DNA of 64,000 nucleotides. Source: Candidatus Gastranaerophilales bacterium (GTDB lineage: Bacteria; Cyanobacteriota; Vampirovibrionia; Gastranaerophilales; Gastranaerophilaceae). Shown piece after piece: positions 55,976 to 64,000 of the stretch. The position numbers were made by a program, and so were the translations under genes. The notes under the pieces were generated by a model. That model saw only the letters and a program-made list of their open reading frames with translations, was not told where the DNA came from and ran no database searches. The stretch covers positions 19,485 through 83,484 of the forward strand of contig CALVAX010000009.1 in assembly GCA_944325605.1 (NCBI GenBank), given 5' to 3'. Each line of letters starts with the position of its first letter. The stretch's first letter is position 1.

Positions 55976-56956
55976 TTATTTATTTAATCCTGCACTGTTT
56001 AGAATTAAGAGAACAAGTTCGTCATAAGTTATATCCATTGCGGCAGCCTGTGCCGGCAAATCGCTTATAACTGTCATTCCCGGGCTTGTGTTTATTTCCA
56101 GAAGATACGGGATGTTATCTTTCATCATAAAATCAATTCTTGCAACCCCGCTGCAGCCGGCGGTTTCAAAAGCTTTTACAGCCGCCTCTTTTACTTTCTC
56201 CGTAACTTCTGCGTTAAGACTTGTTGAAGGCACGATAAAGTCCGACATTCCGCTTGTGTATTTTGCTTCAAAATCATACCATTCGGTTTTCGGGCGGATT
56301 TCAAGAATTTCCGTTGCAAAAGGTTCTGTTTTCTCTGCTCCGCCGGAAGTTTTAACGCTGTGCTCAAGAACCCCGACAGTTACAAAAAATCCGTCGATAA
56401 ATTCTTCAATAAGGACATCATCGTTGTATTCAAGTGCTGTTTTGTATGCAATTTCAAGGTCATCTTTTTTGTCGACTTTTGTCATACCGAAACTGGAGCC
56501 TTCACTTACCGGTTTTACAAAAAGCGGATAGGTTAAATCTTTTGTTTTTTCAAATAAATCTTCTCCTTTTTTGACAAAAGCTGATTTTGCCATGATAATA
56601 TCCGGATTTGTCGAGAGAATTCTTTTGGTAAATTCTTTATTCATACAGATTGCGCTAGACATAACGCCGCAACCCGTGTAGGGAATTTTCAAAATTTCCA
56701 GAACACCCTGGATGCAGCCGTCCTCGCCGAATTTGCCGTGGAGGGCGTTGTAGGCATAATCAAATTTGCCGGTTTTAAGTTTGTTTGCAATGTCTTTATC
56801 TACTTCGACAAGTTCGGCGTTTTTGTAGCCGAGTCTTTTTAAAGCTTCATAGCAGCCGTTTCCGGATCGCCTTGAAACCTCTGCTTCCGATGACATTCCG
56901 CCGCAAAGGACGGCGATTTTAGCGTCTTTATCTACTTCTGGTATAATATTTTGCAT
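55976..56956 (-). CDS. ddl: D-alanine--D-alanine ligase
   Basis: A 326-residue ATP-grasp enzyme joining two D-Ala for peptidoglycan. AVLCGGMSSEAEVSRRSG is the N-terminal signature, YNALHGKFGEDGCIQGVLEIL the next. FVKPVSEGSSFGMTKV lies in the ATP site, and MKDNIPYLLEINTSPGMT carries the metal ligands Glu and Asn near 285. Its start overlaps the end of murB by 25 nt, which suggests coupled translation. Confidence 0.96.
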   Translation of the reverse strand: MQNIIPEVDKDAKIAVLCGGMSSEAEVSRRSGNGCYEALKRLGYKNAELVEVDKDIANKLKTGKFDYAYNALHGKFGEDGCIQGVLEILKIPYTGCGVMSSAICMNKEFTKRILSTNPDIIMAKSAFVKKGEDLFEKTKDLTYPLFVKPVSEGSSFGMTKVDKKDDLEIAYKTALEYNDDVLIEEFIDGFFVTVGVLEHSVKTSGGAEKTEPFATEILEIRPKTEWYDFEAKYTSGMSDFIVPSTSLNAEVTEKVKEAAVKAFETAGCSGVARIDFMMKDNIPYLLEINTSPGMTVISDLPAQAAAMDITYDELVLLILNSAGLNK

Positions 56957-57831
56957 AATTCAACCTCTCTTTTGTCGTTCCCGCCCAGAAATCTTACTTC
57001 GGGCTTCAATTTTATATTAAACTTTTCTTTCACTGCCTCCTGCATTTTTGCCATCAATTCCAGAATGTCCGTTGAGGTGGCGTCGTTTGTGTTTGTGATA
57101 AAGTTGGCGTGATTTTCCCAGACTCTTGCGCTGTTCACGCTGAAACTTTTGGCTCCAGCGCTTTCGAGAAGCCGGCCCGCAGAATCGCCTTCAGGGTTTC
57201 TGAAAACGCTTCCGCAATTCGGAGTTGCAAGGTTCGGCTGTTTTGCTTTTCTAAAATCCAAATTTTCCTGCATTTTGGCCTTTATGGTTTCTTTATCTGC
57301 TTTTTTAAGTTTAAATTTCGCGCTGATTATTGCTATATCGCTGCTCTGGCAAACTGATGTTCTGTAAGAAAAATTCATATCTTCTTTTTTAAGAGTAATA
57401 AAGCCTTTGTCTTTGCTCCAGCAGAGAGCTTCGACAAAAACATCGCTGATAGATTGCCCGTGAGCACCCGCATTCATAAAAACTTCTCCGCCGACGGTTC
57501 CGGGAAAAGCTATCATAAATTCAAACCCGCTTAAGCCTTCTTCTGCGGCGGCCTGCGACAATTTCGGCCCCTTTAATCCGCTATCCGCCGTTACAAACTC
57601 CCCGTCAAAAGTGTATGATGCCATTTTTGTCGTAAGAATAACAACTCCGTCATACCCGAAAGACGAAACAAGGGTATTTGTAAGATTTCCAAACACTTTG
57701 GCTTCAGGATAAAGCGCCAAAGCTTCCGCAAACTCTTCACGTGTTGTCGGGAAAATTACTTTTTTTATCTTACCGCCGCACTTTAAAGAAGTAAGCCGTT
57801 TTACATCAAAATTTTCTTCAATTAGCAGCAT
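56932..57831 (-). CDS. murB: UDP-N-acetylenolpyruvoylglucosamine reductase
   Basis: A 299-residue FAD-dependent reductase that forms UDP-MurNAc. FAD contacts are visible in KVFGNLTNTLVSSFGYDGVVI. The substrate loop is in GFEFMIAFPGTVGGEVFMNAGAHGQSI. GSVFRNPEGDSAGRLLESAGAK contains the catalytic Ser, which marks the type II enzymes lacking the Tyr loop. It overlaps murC by 14 nt upstream and ddl downstream. Confidence 0.96.
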   Translation of the reverse strand: MLLIEENFDVKRLTSLKCGGKIKKVIFPTTREEFAEALALYPEAKVFGNLTNTLVSSFGYDGVVILTTKMASYTFDGEFVTADSGLKGPKLSQAAAEEGLSGFEFMIAFPGTVGGEVFMNAGAHGQSISDVFVEALCWSKDKGFITLKKEDMNFSYRTSVCQSSDIAIISAKFKLKKADKETIKAKMQENLDFRKAKQPNLATPNCGSVFRNPEGDSAGRLLESAGAKSFSVNSARVWENHANFITNTNDATSTDILELMAKMQEAVKEKFNIKLKPEVRFLGGNDKREVELCKILYQK

Positions 57832-59194
57832 TTACAAGCCCTTCATTCAATGCCAGAAGTTCTTTCCCGAGAGAAGTTATTGTTCCGGCCCCGAGTCCTA
57901 TCACAATATCGCCGTTTTCAAGAAGCGGGAAAAGCTTTTCTGCAACGGTTTTAATATCTCCGCCAATGTATTTGCATTTAATGCCGGTTTTTTCAGCAAG
58001 GTCTTGCGCAAACCTTTGCCCTGACACTCCTTCTATTGAATCTTCCGACGCGGCATAGACATCCGTCACAATAACCTCATCAACGCCGTCAAATGCGCCT
58101 AAAAAATCATTCCAGAGATTTTTGAGTCTTGTAAATCTGTGCGGCTGAAATACAGCAATTACGCGCTTGTTTTTAAAGCTTTCCGCACAGGACAATGTTG
58201 CCTTGATTTCTGTCGGGTGATGAGCATAATCATCATAAATTGAAATTCCGTCAAACTCTCCGACCTTCTGAAATCTCCGACCCATACCCGAAAAAGTCGC
58301 AAAGTGCTTTTTGACTTTTTCAATATCGACCCCTGACTGGTGAAGACTTGCAATTACAGCAAGCGCATTGTAGACATTGTGTCTGCCTTTCAGGATAATC
58401 GAAAGCGATGTCAGCATTTCACCTTTAAAATACACATCAAAAGTTGTGCAATCCTGTGTAAACACAATATTTTTTGCCGTATAATCCGCATCATTAAGCC
58501 CGAAAGTCATAACTTTATGCGCATGAAGCTGCTTTAGAACCTCGCAATCATTATTTATAAGAACAATTGACTCCTCTTTAACGTTAGAAATAAACTTCTC
58601 AAAAGTTGCAAGAAGCGATTTCATTCCGTCTTTATAAAAATCCAGATGATCGGGTTCAAGATTGTTTATAACGCACACATTCGGCGCATATTTGACAATT
58701 GTTCCGTCGCTTTCGTCAAGTTCCGCCACAAAATATTTGCCGTTTGTTGACTGTGAGTTTACTCCGAGTTCCGGAATAATCCCGCCGACAACAAAAGATG
58801 GCTCATATCCGGCAAGATCAAGAACATACGAGGCAAGACCGCTTGTTGTTGTTTTGCCGTGCGTTCCGGAAAATCCTATGAAAAACTTGTCCTGTTTGGA
58901 AATCTCTGCAAGCAAATCTGACCTGTGATAAATAGTTAAGCCGAGTCTTTTTGCTTTTACAAGTTCCGGATTGTCCTCTCTTATTGCAGTACTAGCAACA
59001 ACAACACAGTCATCCGGCAAGTTATTTTCATCGTGGCCTATATATACAGTGGCACCGAGTTTTTTTAACTTATCTATATACTTACTTTCCTTAATATCAG
59101 AACCTGACACTTCGCATCCGTTTTCAAGCAGATACTTTGCCAGTCCGCTCATTCCTATTCCGCCTATTGCTATAAAATGATATTTCTTTTTCAA
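57818..59194 (-). CDS. murC: UDP-N-acetylmuramate--L-alanine ligase
   Basis: A 458-residue Mur ligase adding L-Ala to UDP-MurNAc. AIGGIGMSGLAKYLLENG is the UDP-binding start, and SGTHGKTTTSGLASYVL the ATP P-loop. NNLEPDHLDFYKDG carries the carbamylated-Lys region partner, and DDYAHHPTEIKATL the C-terminal signature. It opens the murC-murB-ddl-ftsQ-nadE unit. Normal length. Confidence 0.97.
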   Translation of the reverse strand: MKKKYHFIAIGGIGMSGLAKYLLENGCEVSGSDIKESKYIDKLKKLGATVYIGHDENNLPDDCVVVASTAIREDNPELVKAKRLGLTIYHRSDLLAEISKQDKFFIGFSGTHGKTTTSGLASYVLDLAGYEPSFVVGGIIPELGVNSQSTNGKYFVAELDESDGTIVKYAPNVCVINNLEPDHLDFYKDGMKSLLATFEKFISNVKEESIVLINNDCEVLKQLHAHKVMTFGLNDADYTAKNIVFTQDCTTFDVYFKGEMLTSLSIILKGRHNVYNALAVIASLHQSGVDIEKVKKHFATFSGMGRRFQKVGEFDGISIYDDYAHHPTEIKATLSCAESFKNKRVIAVFQPHRFTRLKNLWNDFLGAFDGVDEVIVTDVYAASEDSIEGVSGQRFAQDLAEKTGIKCKYIGGDIKTVAEKLFPLLENGDIVIGLGAGTITSLGKELLALNEGLVNAAN

Positions 59195-59351
59195 AGCTCT
59201 ATCCCTATTTCTAAACTATTTTCTACTTATATAATTATATTACATAAATCTTTTGTGTGTTTTAATTTTAAGCTTTTGTAAAAATATTTTATATTTCTGT
59301 CAATTTTTTCTTCTCCGCAGACTTTCTATTATTAAAGGGGAAAATAAAATT

Positions 59352-59822
59352 ATGGTAATAGGACCGCTGAAATTACTTAAATTACCTGCAAGATTAATCT
59401 ACAAAGCAGGCACTAAAAACGTAAAATACAATATGTTTTCGACTAAAACCGGAGAACATCTCGGGTACATGCGTGCTGAAACTTTCACATTAAATACAAA
59501 AGATTTTTATCCGGTTGAAAAACCGACAAAGTCGTTATACATAAATAAACTTGAAGCTTTTAAAAAAAGAGAAGGAGTTGGAACTGACTTTATAAATTTT
59601 GCAAAACATCTGAGCAAAGAAAGCGGCGCTGAAGGCAGAATTCATCTTATAGCCTACAATGCTGACTCTATTGCTAATCCGCCGCAAAAATTCTACAGAA
59701 AACTCGGTTTTACCTGCAAAAAGCCCGAGGATAACAAAGCTATTGATGATGCAATAAAAAATAATACTCTGCTTCCTTTCAGGCTAAACTTTGGAAGCAT
59801 TATGTATCTTGAAAAATTTTAG
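59352..59822 (+). CDS. GNAT-like acetyltransferase domain protein
   Basis: A 156-residue protein. I start at ATG 59352 with AAAGGGG upstream; the frame is open to 59253 without a better start. The C-terminal half resembles GNAT enzymes: GVGTDFINFAKHLSKESGAEG fits the acetyl-CoA loop and following helix, and ANPPQKFYRKLGFT is the typical FYxxxGF ending. The N-terminal half (TKTGEHLGYMRAET) supplies the first strands. The substrate is unknown. A weak relative of the shared upstream element lies 33 nt before the start (59297-59318). Confidence 0.75.
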   Translation: MVIGPLKLLKLPARLIYKAGTKNVKYNMFSTKTGEHLGYMRAETFTLNTKDFYPVEKPTKSLYINKLEAFKKREGVGTDFINFAKHLSKESGAEGRIHLIAYNADSIANPPQKFYRKLGFTCKKPEDNKAIDDAIKNNTLLPFRLNFGSIMYLEKF

Positions 59823-59834
59823 ATTTTAACAGAA

Positions 59835-59862
59835 AAAAGACAGCCTGTTTTGACTGTCTTTT
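59835..59862. terminator. Bidirectional terminator
   Basis: AAAAGACAG/CTGTCTTTT, a 9-bp stem with a 10-nt loop, A-run before and T-run after, between converging genes. Confidence 0.85.
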
Positions 59863-59887
59863 CAGGTTAATTTAGTTTTTTATTCTG

Positions 59888-62407
59888 CTACTTCACAACG
59901 ATATTAACGAGTTTTTTGGGAACAACAATTGTTTTGACGATTGTCTTTCCGTCAGTAAACTCTTTTACCTTGGCACTTGAAAGCGCAAGCGTTTTAAGTT
60001 CATCTTCGCTTGAAGATTCATCTGCCTCAATCTTGTCGCGGAGTTTGCCGTTTACCTGAACAACCAGAGTAATTGAACTCAATTTAGCAAGGTTTTCGTC
60101 CCATTTCGGCCATTCCTGTTCGTGGATTGAACCTTCACAGCCGAGTTCATGCCACGCTTCTTCGGTCAGATGTACTGCAACAGGCGACATAAGTTTTATC
60201 AGGGTCAAAATTGCAAAACTCAACACCTGTTTGTCTTCATCGTCAAGATTTGGTTTTTTGCCCTGCCAGTCGTAAATCGTGTTCACAAGTTCACGGTACT
60301 TGGAAATTACGGTATTAAACTGAAAATCGTTTGCGATATCGTTTGAAATACCCTTGATTGCCATGTGAACCCTGCGTAAAAGTTCGTCATTTTCTTTCTT
60401 TTTCAAAGAGCCTGAAACAAGTTCCGCGCGGCTCAATGTTATATTTTCAGCATTTGTTGAAATTAATCTCCAAACTCTGTTCAGGAATTTGTAACAGCCT
60501 TCAACACCTGCGTCTGACCAGTCAAAATCTCTTGCCGGCGGGGAATCCGACAGGATAAATAATCTTGCGGTATCTGCCCCGTAATTTTCGAAGATTTCAT
60601 CAGGGTCAACCGTGTTTCCTTTGGATTTTGACATTTTAGAACCGTCTTTCAAAACCATTCCCTGAGTCAGAAGGTTTTTGAACGGTTCATCAAAGTCCAG
60701 AAGCCCTAAATCTCTCAAAGCTTTTGTAAAGAACCTTGAATAAAGAAGGTGTAGAATAGCGTGCTCAATTCCGCCGACATACTGGTCTACAGGAAGCCAT
60801 TTGTTTACTTTGTCTTTTGCAAACGGCATTTTGTCATTTCTGGCGTCTGAATATCTTAGATAATACCAGCTTGAACATACAAAAGTATCCATTGTATCGG
60901 TTTCGCGTCTTGCTTTTCCGCCGCAGCACGGGCAGGTTGTTTCGACAAAAGTTTTTGACGTCGTAATCGGGGATTTGCCGACTACGCTGAAGTCAACGTC
61001 TTTTGGAAGCAAGACAGGCAATTGATCTTCCGGAACCGGCTGAATTCCGCACTTTTCGCAATACACAACCGGAATCGGAGCGCCCCAGTATCTCTGACGG
61101 GATACAAGCCAGTCACGAAGTCTGTACTGGGTTTTAAATTCGCCAAAACCTTCTCTTTCAGCTTTTTCCGTAATTGCTTTTTTAGCATCTTCATTTTTCA
61201 TTCCGTTAAATTCGCCGGAATTTACCATAATTCCAGGTTCTGTATATGCCTCAGCAAGGTCATTCTGAGCGGAGCGAAGAATCTCATCGTTTGACTCTGA
61301 CTGCGGCGCAATAACAACTTTCATCGGAAGATTGTATTTTTTTGCAAAGTCAAAGTCTCGAGTATCATGCGTCGGAACAGCCATTACCGCACCTGTTCCG
61401 TATTCGACAAGCGCGTAATCCGCAGTCCAGAGCGGGAATTTTTCGCCCGTAAACGGGTTTATGCAGTGTGTGCCAAGAGGAACACCTGTTTTTACTCTTT
61501 CTGTTGAAAGTCTTTCGATTTCTGTCATTTTGCGGGCATTTGCGCGGTATTCTTCAACTGCTTTTTTATTTTCCGGAGTTGTTAATTTTTCAATATCTTT
61601 GTACTCGGGAGCCACAACAAGATATGTAATTCCGTAAGCGGTATCAGGTCTTGTTGTGTAAACAGGGATTTCCAGCTCCGACCCATCCGGCATATCACAG
61701 ACTTTGAACCTTAAAATCGCACCCTGAGATTTTCCAATCCAGTTTGCCTGCATGGTTTTAACGTTATCGCCCCAGCCGGTGAGTTTGTCTAAATCTTCAA
61801 GAAGAACTTCCGCATAATCCGTAATCTTCAAAAACCACTGTGAAAGGTATTTTTTCTCGACAACATGGTCGCATCTCCAGCATTTGCCGTCAATTACCTG
61901 TTCATTTGCAAGAACGGTTCCGCATTCTTCGCACCAGTTGACAGCCGCTTCTTTTTTGTAAGCCAAACCTTTTTTATACAACTGCAAAAACAGCCACTGT
62001 GTCCATTTGTAATAATCAGGCTTGCAGGTTGTAACCTCTCTGTCCCAATCGTATGAAAGCCCGAGCATTTTAAGCTGTTTTGTCATATATTTAATATTTT
62101 CATCAGTCCAGTTTTCAGGATTTGCACCGTGCTTCATTGCAGCATTCTCTGCCGGAAGCCCAAAACTATCCCAGCCCATCGGATGAAGAACGTTAAATCC
62201 GTTCATCTTTTTATATCGTGCGATAACATCCGTAATCGTATAGTTTCTGACATGCCCCATATGAAGCTTGCCTGACGGGTACGGAAACATTGACAATGCG
62301 TAATATTTCGGCTTGTCACTATCATCTGTAGTTTTAAAAGCTTTATTATCTTCCCATATTTTCTGCCACTTTTTCTCAATTTCCTGCGGATAGTACGATT
62401 CTTTCAT
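59888..62407 (-). CDS. leuS: Leucyl-tRNA synthetase with in-frame repeat insertion
   Basis: An 839-residue class Ia synthetase charging tRNA-Leu. The start is ATG 62407 with GGGAG upstream; the frame is open to 62461. PYPSGKLHMGHVRNYT contains the HIGH motif, GSKMSKSKGNTVD the KMSKS loop, and the CP1 editing domain (about 225-400) has TRPDTAYGITY and the editing Asp region VPTHDTRDFDF. Zn-type Cys pairs (CEKCG, CPCCGGK) are present. Near residues 374-383 the protein reads DEILRSAQND, which is the translation of the repetitive element at 61259-61286. Related enzymes bridge this spot with a shorter loop. The enzyme must tolerate it, as leuS is essential. Confidence 0.97.
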   Translation of the reverse strand: MKESYYPQEIEKKWQKIWEDNKAFKTTDDSDKPKYYALSMFPYPSGKLHMGHVRNYTITDVIARYKKMNGFNVLHPMGWDSFGLPAENAAMKHGANPENWTDENIKYMTKQLKMLGLSYDWDREVTTCKPDYYKWTQWLFLQLYKKGLAYKKEAAVNWCEECGTVLANEQVIDGKCWRCDHVVEKKYLSQWFLKITDYAEVLLEDLDKLTGWGDNVKTMQANWIGKSQGAILRFKVCDMPDGSELEIPVYTTRPDTAYGITYLVVAPEYKDIEKLTTPENKKAVEEYRANARKMTEIERLSTERVKTGVPLGTHCINPFTGEKFPLWTADYALVEYGTGAVMAVPTHDTRDFDFAKKYNLPMKVVIAPQSESNDEILRSAQNDLAEAYTEPGIMVNSGEFNGMKNEDAKKAITEKAEREGFGEFKTQYRLRDWLVSRQRYWGAPIPVVYCEKCGIQPVPEDQLPVLLPKDVDFSVVGKSPITTSKTFVETTCPCCGGKARRETDTMDTFVCSSWYYLRYSDARNDKMPFAKDKVNKWLPVDQYVGGIEHAILHLLYSRFFTKALRDLGLLDFDEPFKNLLTQGMVLKDGSKMSKSKGNTVDPDEIFENYGADTARLFILSDSPPARDFDWSDAGVEGCYKFLNRVWRLISTNAENITLSRAELVSGSLKKKENDELLRRVHMAIKGISNDIANDFQFNTVISKYRELVNTIYDWQGKKPNLDDEDKQVLSFAILTLIKLMSPVAVHLTEEAWHELGCEGSIHEQEWPKWDENLAKLSSITLVVQVNGKLRDKIEADESSSEDELKTLALSSAKVKEFTDGKTIVKTIVVPKKLVNIVVK
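61259..61286. repeat. Dispersed repeat unit inside leuS
   Basis: GTCATTCTGAGCGGAGCGAAG then AATCTC, the same word as in the intergenic repeats at 33533 and 63207-63711. It is read in frame by leuS on the minus strand. Confidence 0.8.
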
Positions 62408-62468
62408 CTTTTTCTCCCTAATTCTTCGCACACAAAAGGGTAGCACAAAAACTGTCCGCACGCAAATC

Positions 62469-63830
62469 TTATTTTAAAAGAATTTCATTAATGTACATCC
62501 CGCCTTTTTCCTTCATGGCACAAACTTCGTTGGCTACGATTACATCGGTTTTCATATCCTTACGGTTCAGCGTGATATAAAATAAATCATACCCCCATCT
62601 GTTCGGACCTTTAGCTCCGTTTACATCAATAAGAAAAAACACTGCATGATGCTCAATAGGTATCTCAGATATTTTAGTATTCACAATTATATAAGAACCA
62701 TCACTCAAGATATAAAAGACCCCGTTTGGATAATCCAACGTACAATGATTATTTATGACTTCACCGCCTTCGGCTAATACTTCCGCCTTTGATTTGTATT
62801 CCGGATGACAGTCATAGTCCTCACGTTCACACGTTTGCAAAATCTGGTATTTGGATAAGAATTTCTCCCAGAAAACATCGCACTCGGTCAGATGATATTC
62901 GCCAAATCCAGTGTTATAGCACTCAAACGGAGCACCCCAGTCAGCCTGAATAAGGTTGATTGTGTTTTGAATATTTGTATACATTTTCTTGAACTGCTGG
63001 GCTAAAATCATTTTCTGCGCTTTGTTTATCAACATTGGCATTGTCATTGCAGCAACAATTCCGATTATGCCAAGCGTAATCAGAACTTCCGCCATTGTGA
63101 AGGCAGCGTGCTTGGATTTTTTCCTGGCATTCTGAACGGAGTGAAAAATCCAATTACGTTTTAAGTGGATCCTTCGCCTTTGGCTCAGGATGACGTCCTT
63201 TTTTATGTCATTCTGAGGGCAAATGCCCGAAGAATCTCCTTGTGCTGCCTTGTCATTCTGAAGGCAAAGCCCGAAAAATTTCCCCGCTCCTTGCACGTCA
63301 TTCTGAAGGAGCGAAGCGACTGAAGAATCTACTTCATGTTTTTGTTTTGTCCTGCGCGGACGGCGGTCGCTTTGATGGCAAAGCGACGCAAACCAGCCGC
63401 ACGCTTCGTTCGCTAATAATTTGCTAGACTCGGCATTTTGGCGGGTAAACTCGCTGCGCTCGGACAATACCCGCCTTTGACGTTTGCCTTGTCTGCAATT
63501 ATTGTTCACTTCGCTATCGCGGCATTTTGGGTTTTGAATATTTTTGTCACTCAAGTCGGAGCGAATTGGCTCGTCACGATGTGTCATGTCATTCTGAGGG
63601 CAAATGCCCGAAGAATCTCCTTGTGCTGCCTTGTCATTCTGAGCGCAAAGCCCGAAAAATTCCCACGCACCCTGCACGTCATTCTGAAGGAGCGAAGCGA
63701 CTGAAGAATCTTCTTGCTTTTTAATAAGATCCTTCGCCTTCGGCTCAGGATGACGCTTAATTCCATTACTTTCGGCTAAAACGCTTGAAGGAGCCTGATT
63801 ATAGGTTGCCCCCCCCCCCCGTAAATTCAA
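62469..63830 (-). CDS. Prepilin-like ORF fused at its 5' end to repeat DNA; start uncertain
   Basis: The last 215 or so residues form a normal prepilin: AAFTMAEVLITLGIIG, IVAAMTMPMLI, then a globular domain with LIDVNGAKGPNRWGYDLF (motif shared with 969 and 52039) and several Cys. The frame stays open for a further 720 bp upstream, but those residues are mostly translated repeats (AQNDKAAQGDSSGICPQND occurs twice, with small changes), so the true start is unclear. No ATG or GTG with an SD lies near the leader; ATG 63095 is inside it. Just upstream of the longest frame (TTG 63830), ATG 63849 has AAAGGAG but is out of frame because of a G12 tract. The repeat DNA may have displaced the original start, leaving a damaged or phase-variable gene. 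Confidence 0.75.
   Translation of the reverse strand: MNLRGGGATYNQAPSSVLAESNGIKRHPEPKAKDLIKKQEDSSVASLLQNDVQGAWEFFGLCAQNDKAAQGDSSGICPQNDMTHRDEPIRSDLSDKNIQNPKCRDSEVNNNCRQGKRQRRVLSERSEFTRQNAESSKLLANEACGWFASLCHQSDRRPRRTKQKHEVDSSVASLLQNDVQGAGKFFGLCLQNDKAAQGDSSGICPQNDIKKDVILSQRRRIHLKRNWIFHSVQNARKKSKHAAFTMAEVLITLGIIGIVAAMTMPMLINKAQKMILAQQFKKMYTNIQNTINLIQADWGAPFECYNTGFGEYHLTECDVFWEKFLSKYQILQTCEREDYDCHPEYKSKAEVLAEGGEVINNHCTLDYPNGVFYILSDGSYIIVNTKISEIPIEHHAVFFLIDVNGAKGPNRWGYDLFYITLNRKDMKTDVIVANEVCAMKEKGGMYINEILLK
63168..63195. repeat. Dispersed repeat unit (right-end type)
   Basis: GGATCCTTCGCC then TTTGGCTCAGGATGACG, the complement-type end of the repeat family. It is about 70 bp upstream of the prepilin leader. 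Confidence 0.7.
63207..63330. repeat. 124-bp direct repeat, copy B
   Basis: Three CATTCTGA units in a row with GAAGAATCT endings. It is nearly identical to copy A at 63588-63711, with a few substitutions and no net length change. Confidence 0.85.
63588..63711. repeat. 124-bp direct repeat, copy A
   Basis: Partner of copy B in the same orientation, 381 bp apart. The pair could recombine and remove the DNA between. The stretch 63331-63587 holds no recognisable gene, only GC-richer sequence with further repeat-like words. Confidence 0.85.
63728..63755. repeat. Dispersed repeat unit (right-end type)
   Basis: GATCCTTCGCC then TTCGGCTCAGGATGACG, almost the same as 63168-63195. Confidence 0.7.
63809..63820 (-). 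repeat. Homopolymer G12 (minus strand)
   Basis: Twelve C on the plus strand in an otherwise AT-rich genome. It lies 26 nt downstream of an SD-led ATG (63849), at the entrance to the prepilin ORF. It could be a slippage site or a sequencing or assembly weakness. Confidence 0.9.
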
Positions 63831-63977
63831 TCATAGTGCGGCTTTTCATACTCTTAGCTCCTTTGCTTTTTCACGTTCGTTACTCTTTTATTTTAGCATG
63901 ATTTTTTATGCTTTTCAAGGGAAGGGAATTTTTTTGCGTGAAGGACTTTTCACACTTCCGCCCCATTTTGTCTTTCT

Positions 63978-64000
63978 CTGTCATCCTGAATTTATTTCAG
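63978..64000. repeat. Partial dispersed repeat at window edge
   Basis: CTGTCATCCTGAATTTATTT then CAG, another branch of the CATTCTGAG/CATCCTGA family, cut by the window end. The stretch 63850-63977 holds no gene that I can support. Confidence 0.6.

Noticed and set aside
63095..63160. ATG at about 63130 (minus strand, MPGKNPS frame) as the prepilin start
   Set aside because: It is in a different frame from the prepilin domain and would stop or run out of the conserved reading frame before AEVLITLG.

Overview
The window most likely comes from a gut-type non-photosynthetic cyanobacterium (class Vampirovibrionia/Melainabacteria, probably Gastranaerophilales). This is inferred, not searched. The evidence is an AT-rich genome, a cyanobacteria-like 16S rRNA 5' region, several short-leader prepilin-like proteins of the AEVLITIGIIG type, an RpaB/PhoB-like response regulator, and several proteins with a short polar N-terminal tag ending in F-x-G/S. 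BamA, Skp, KdsD and KdsC show a diderm cell with an LPS-type outer membrane. There is no CRISPR array, phage, plasmid or insertion sequence.

Layout. 1-7.2 kb: a response regulator cut by the window edge, two divergent HTH-regulator/prepilin pairs, era, a large envelope protein and a sugar-binding lipoprotein. 7.3-13.3 kb: rsmI, then a compact run of bamA, skp, uridine phosphorylase and a soluble FlhA-C-domain-like protein. 13.3-24.9 kb: lineage-specific accessory proteins (tagged GH77 4-alpha-glucanotransferase, membrane proteins, a coiled-coil protein, an EF-hand/His-rich protein), plus a TatD-linked radical SAM protein and an ADP-forming acyl-CoA synthetase. 25-27.3 kb: spmA-spmB, a zinc-ribbon protein and a matrixin-like protease. 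27.3-32.8 kb: a complete minus-strand rRNA operon (16S-23S-5S) with promoter and terminator and no tRNA in the spacer. 33-43.7 kb: a lytic transglycosylase, manC, two DUF3137 paralogues, and kdsD-kdsC-queD-uppP. 43.7-49.1 kb: a three-gene operon of two membrane proteins and a GH13 enzyme. 49.2-53.6 kb: panD, yajQ, rpmI-rplT, a third HTH/prepilin pair and an MBL hydrolase. 53.7-59.2 kb: murC-murB-ddl-ftsQ with nadE. 59.3-64 kb: a GNAT-like protein, leuS, and a prepilin-like ORF fused to a cluster of repeats.

How the genes may work together. Three signals suggest an undescribed lineage-specific programme. First, unrelated accessory proteins share a short N-terminal tag. Second, four genes or operons, three of which begin with a tagged product, carry a common element of about 23 bp (CTGKCA, A-rich tract, TTMTTCACGG) 13-36 nt before the start codon. 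Third, small XRE-like regulators occur three times divergent from prepilin genes, and all three look leaderless. Two alpha-glucan enzymes (GH77 and GH13) sit at the first two of these signals, next to unknown membrane proteins. Other points are a free-standing FlhA C-domain, a repeat inserted in frame in leuS, and a G12 tract in front of the last prepilin ORF.
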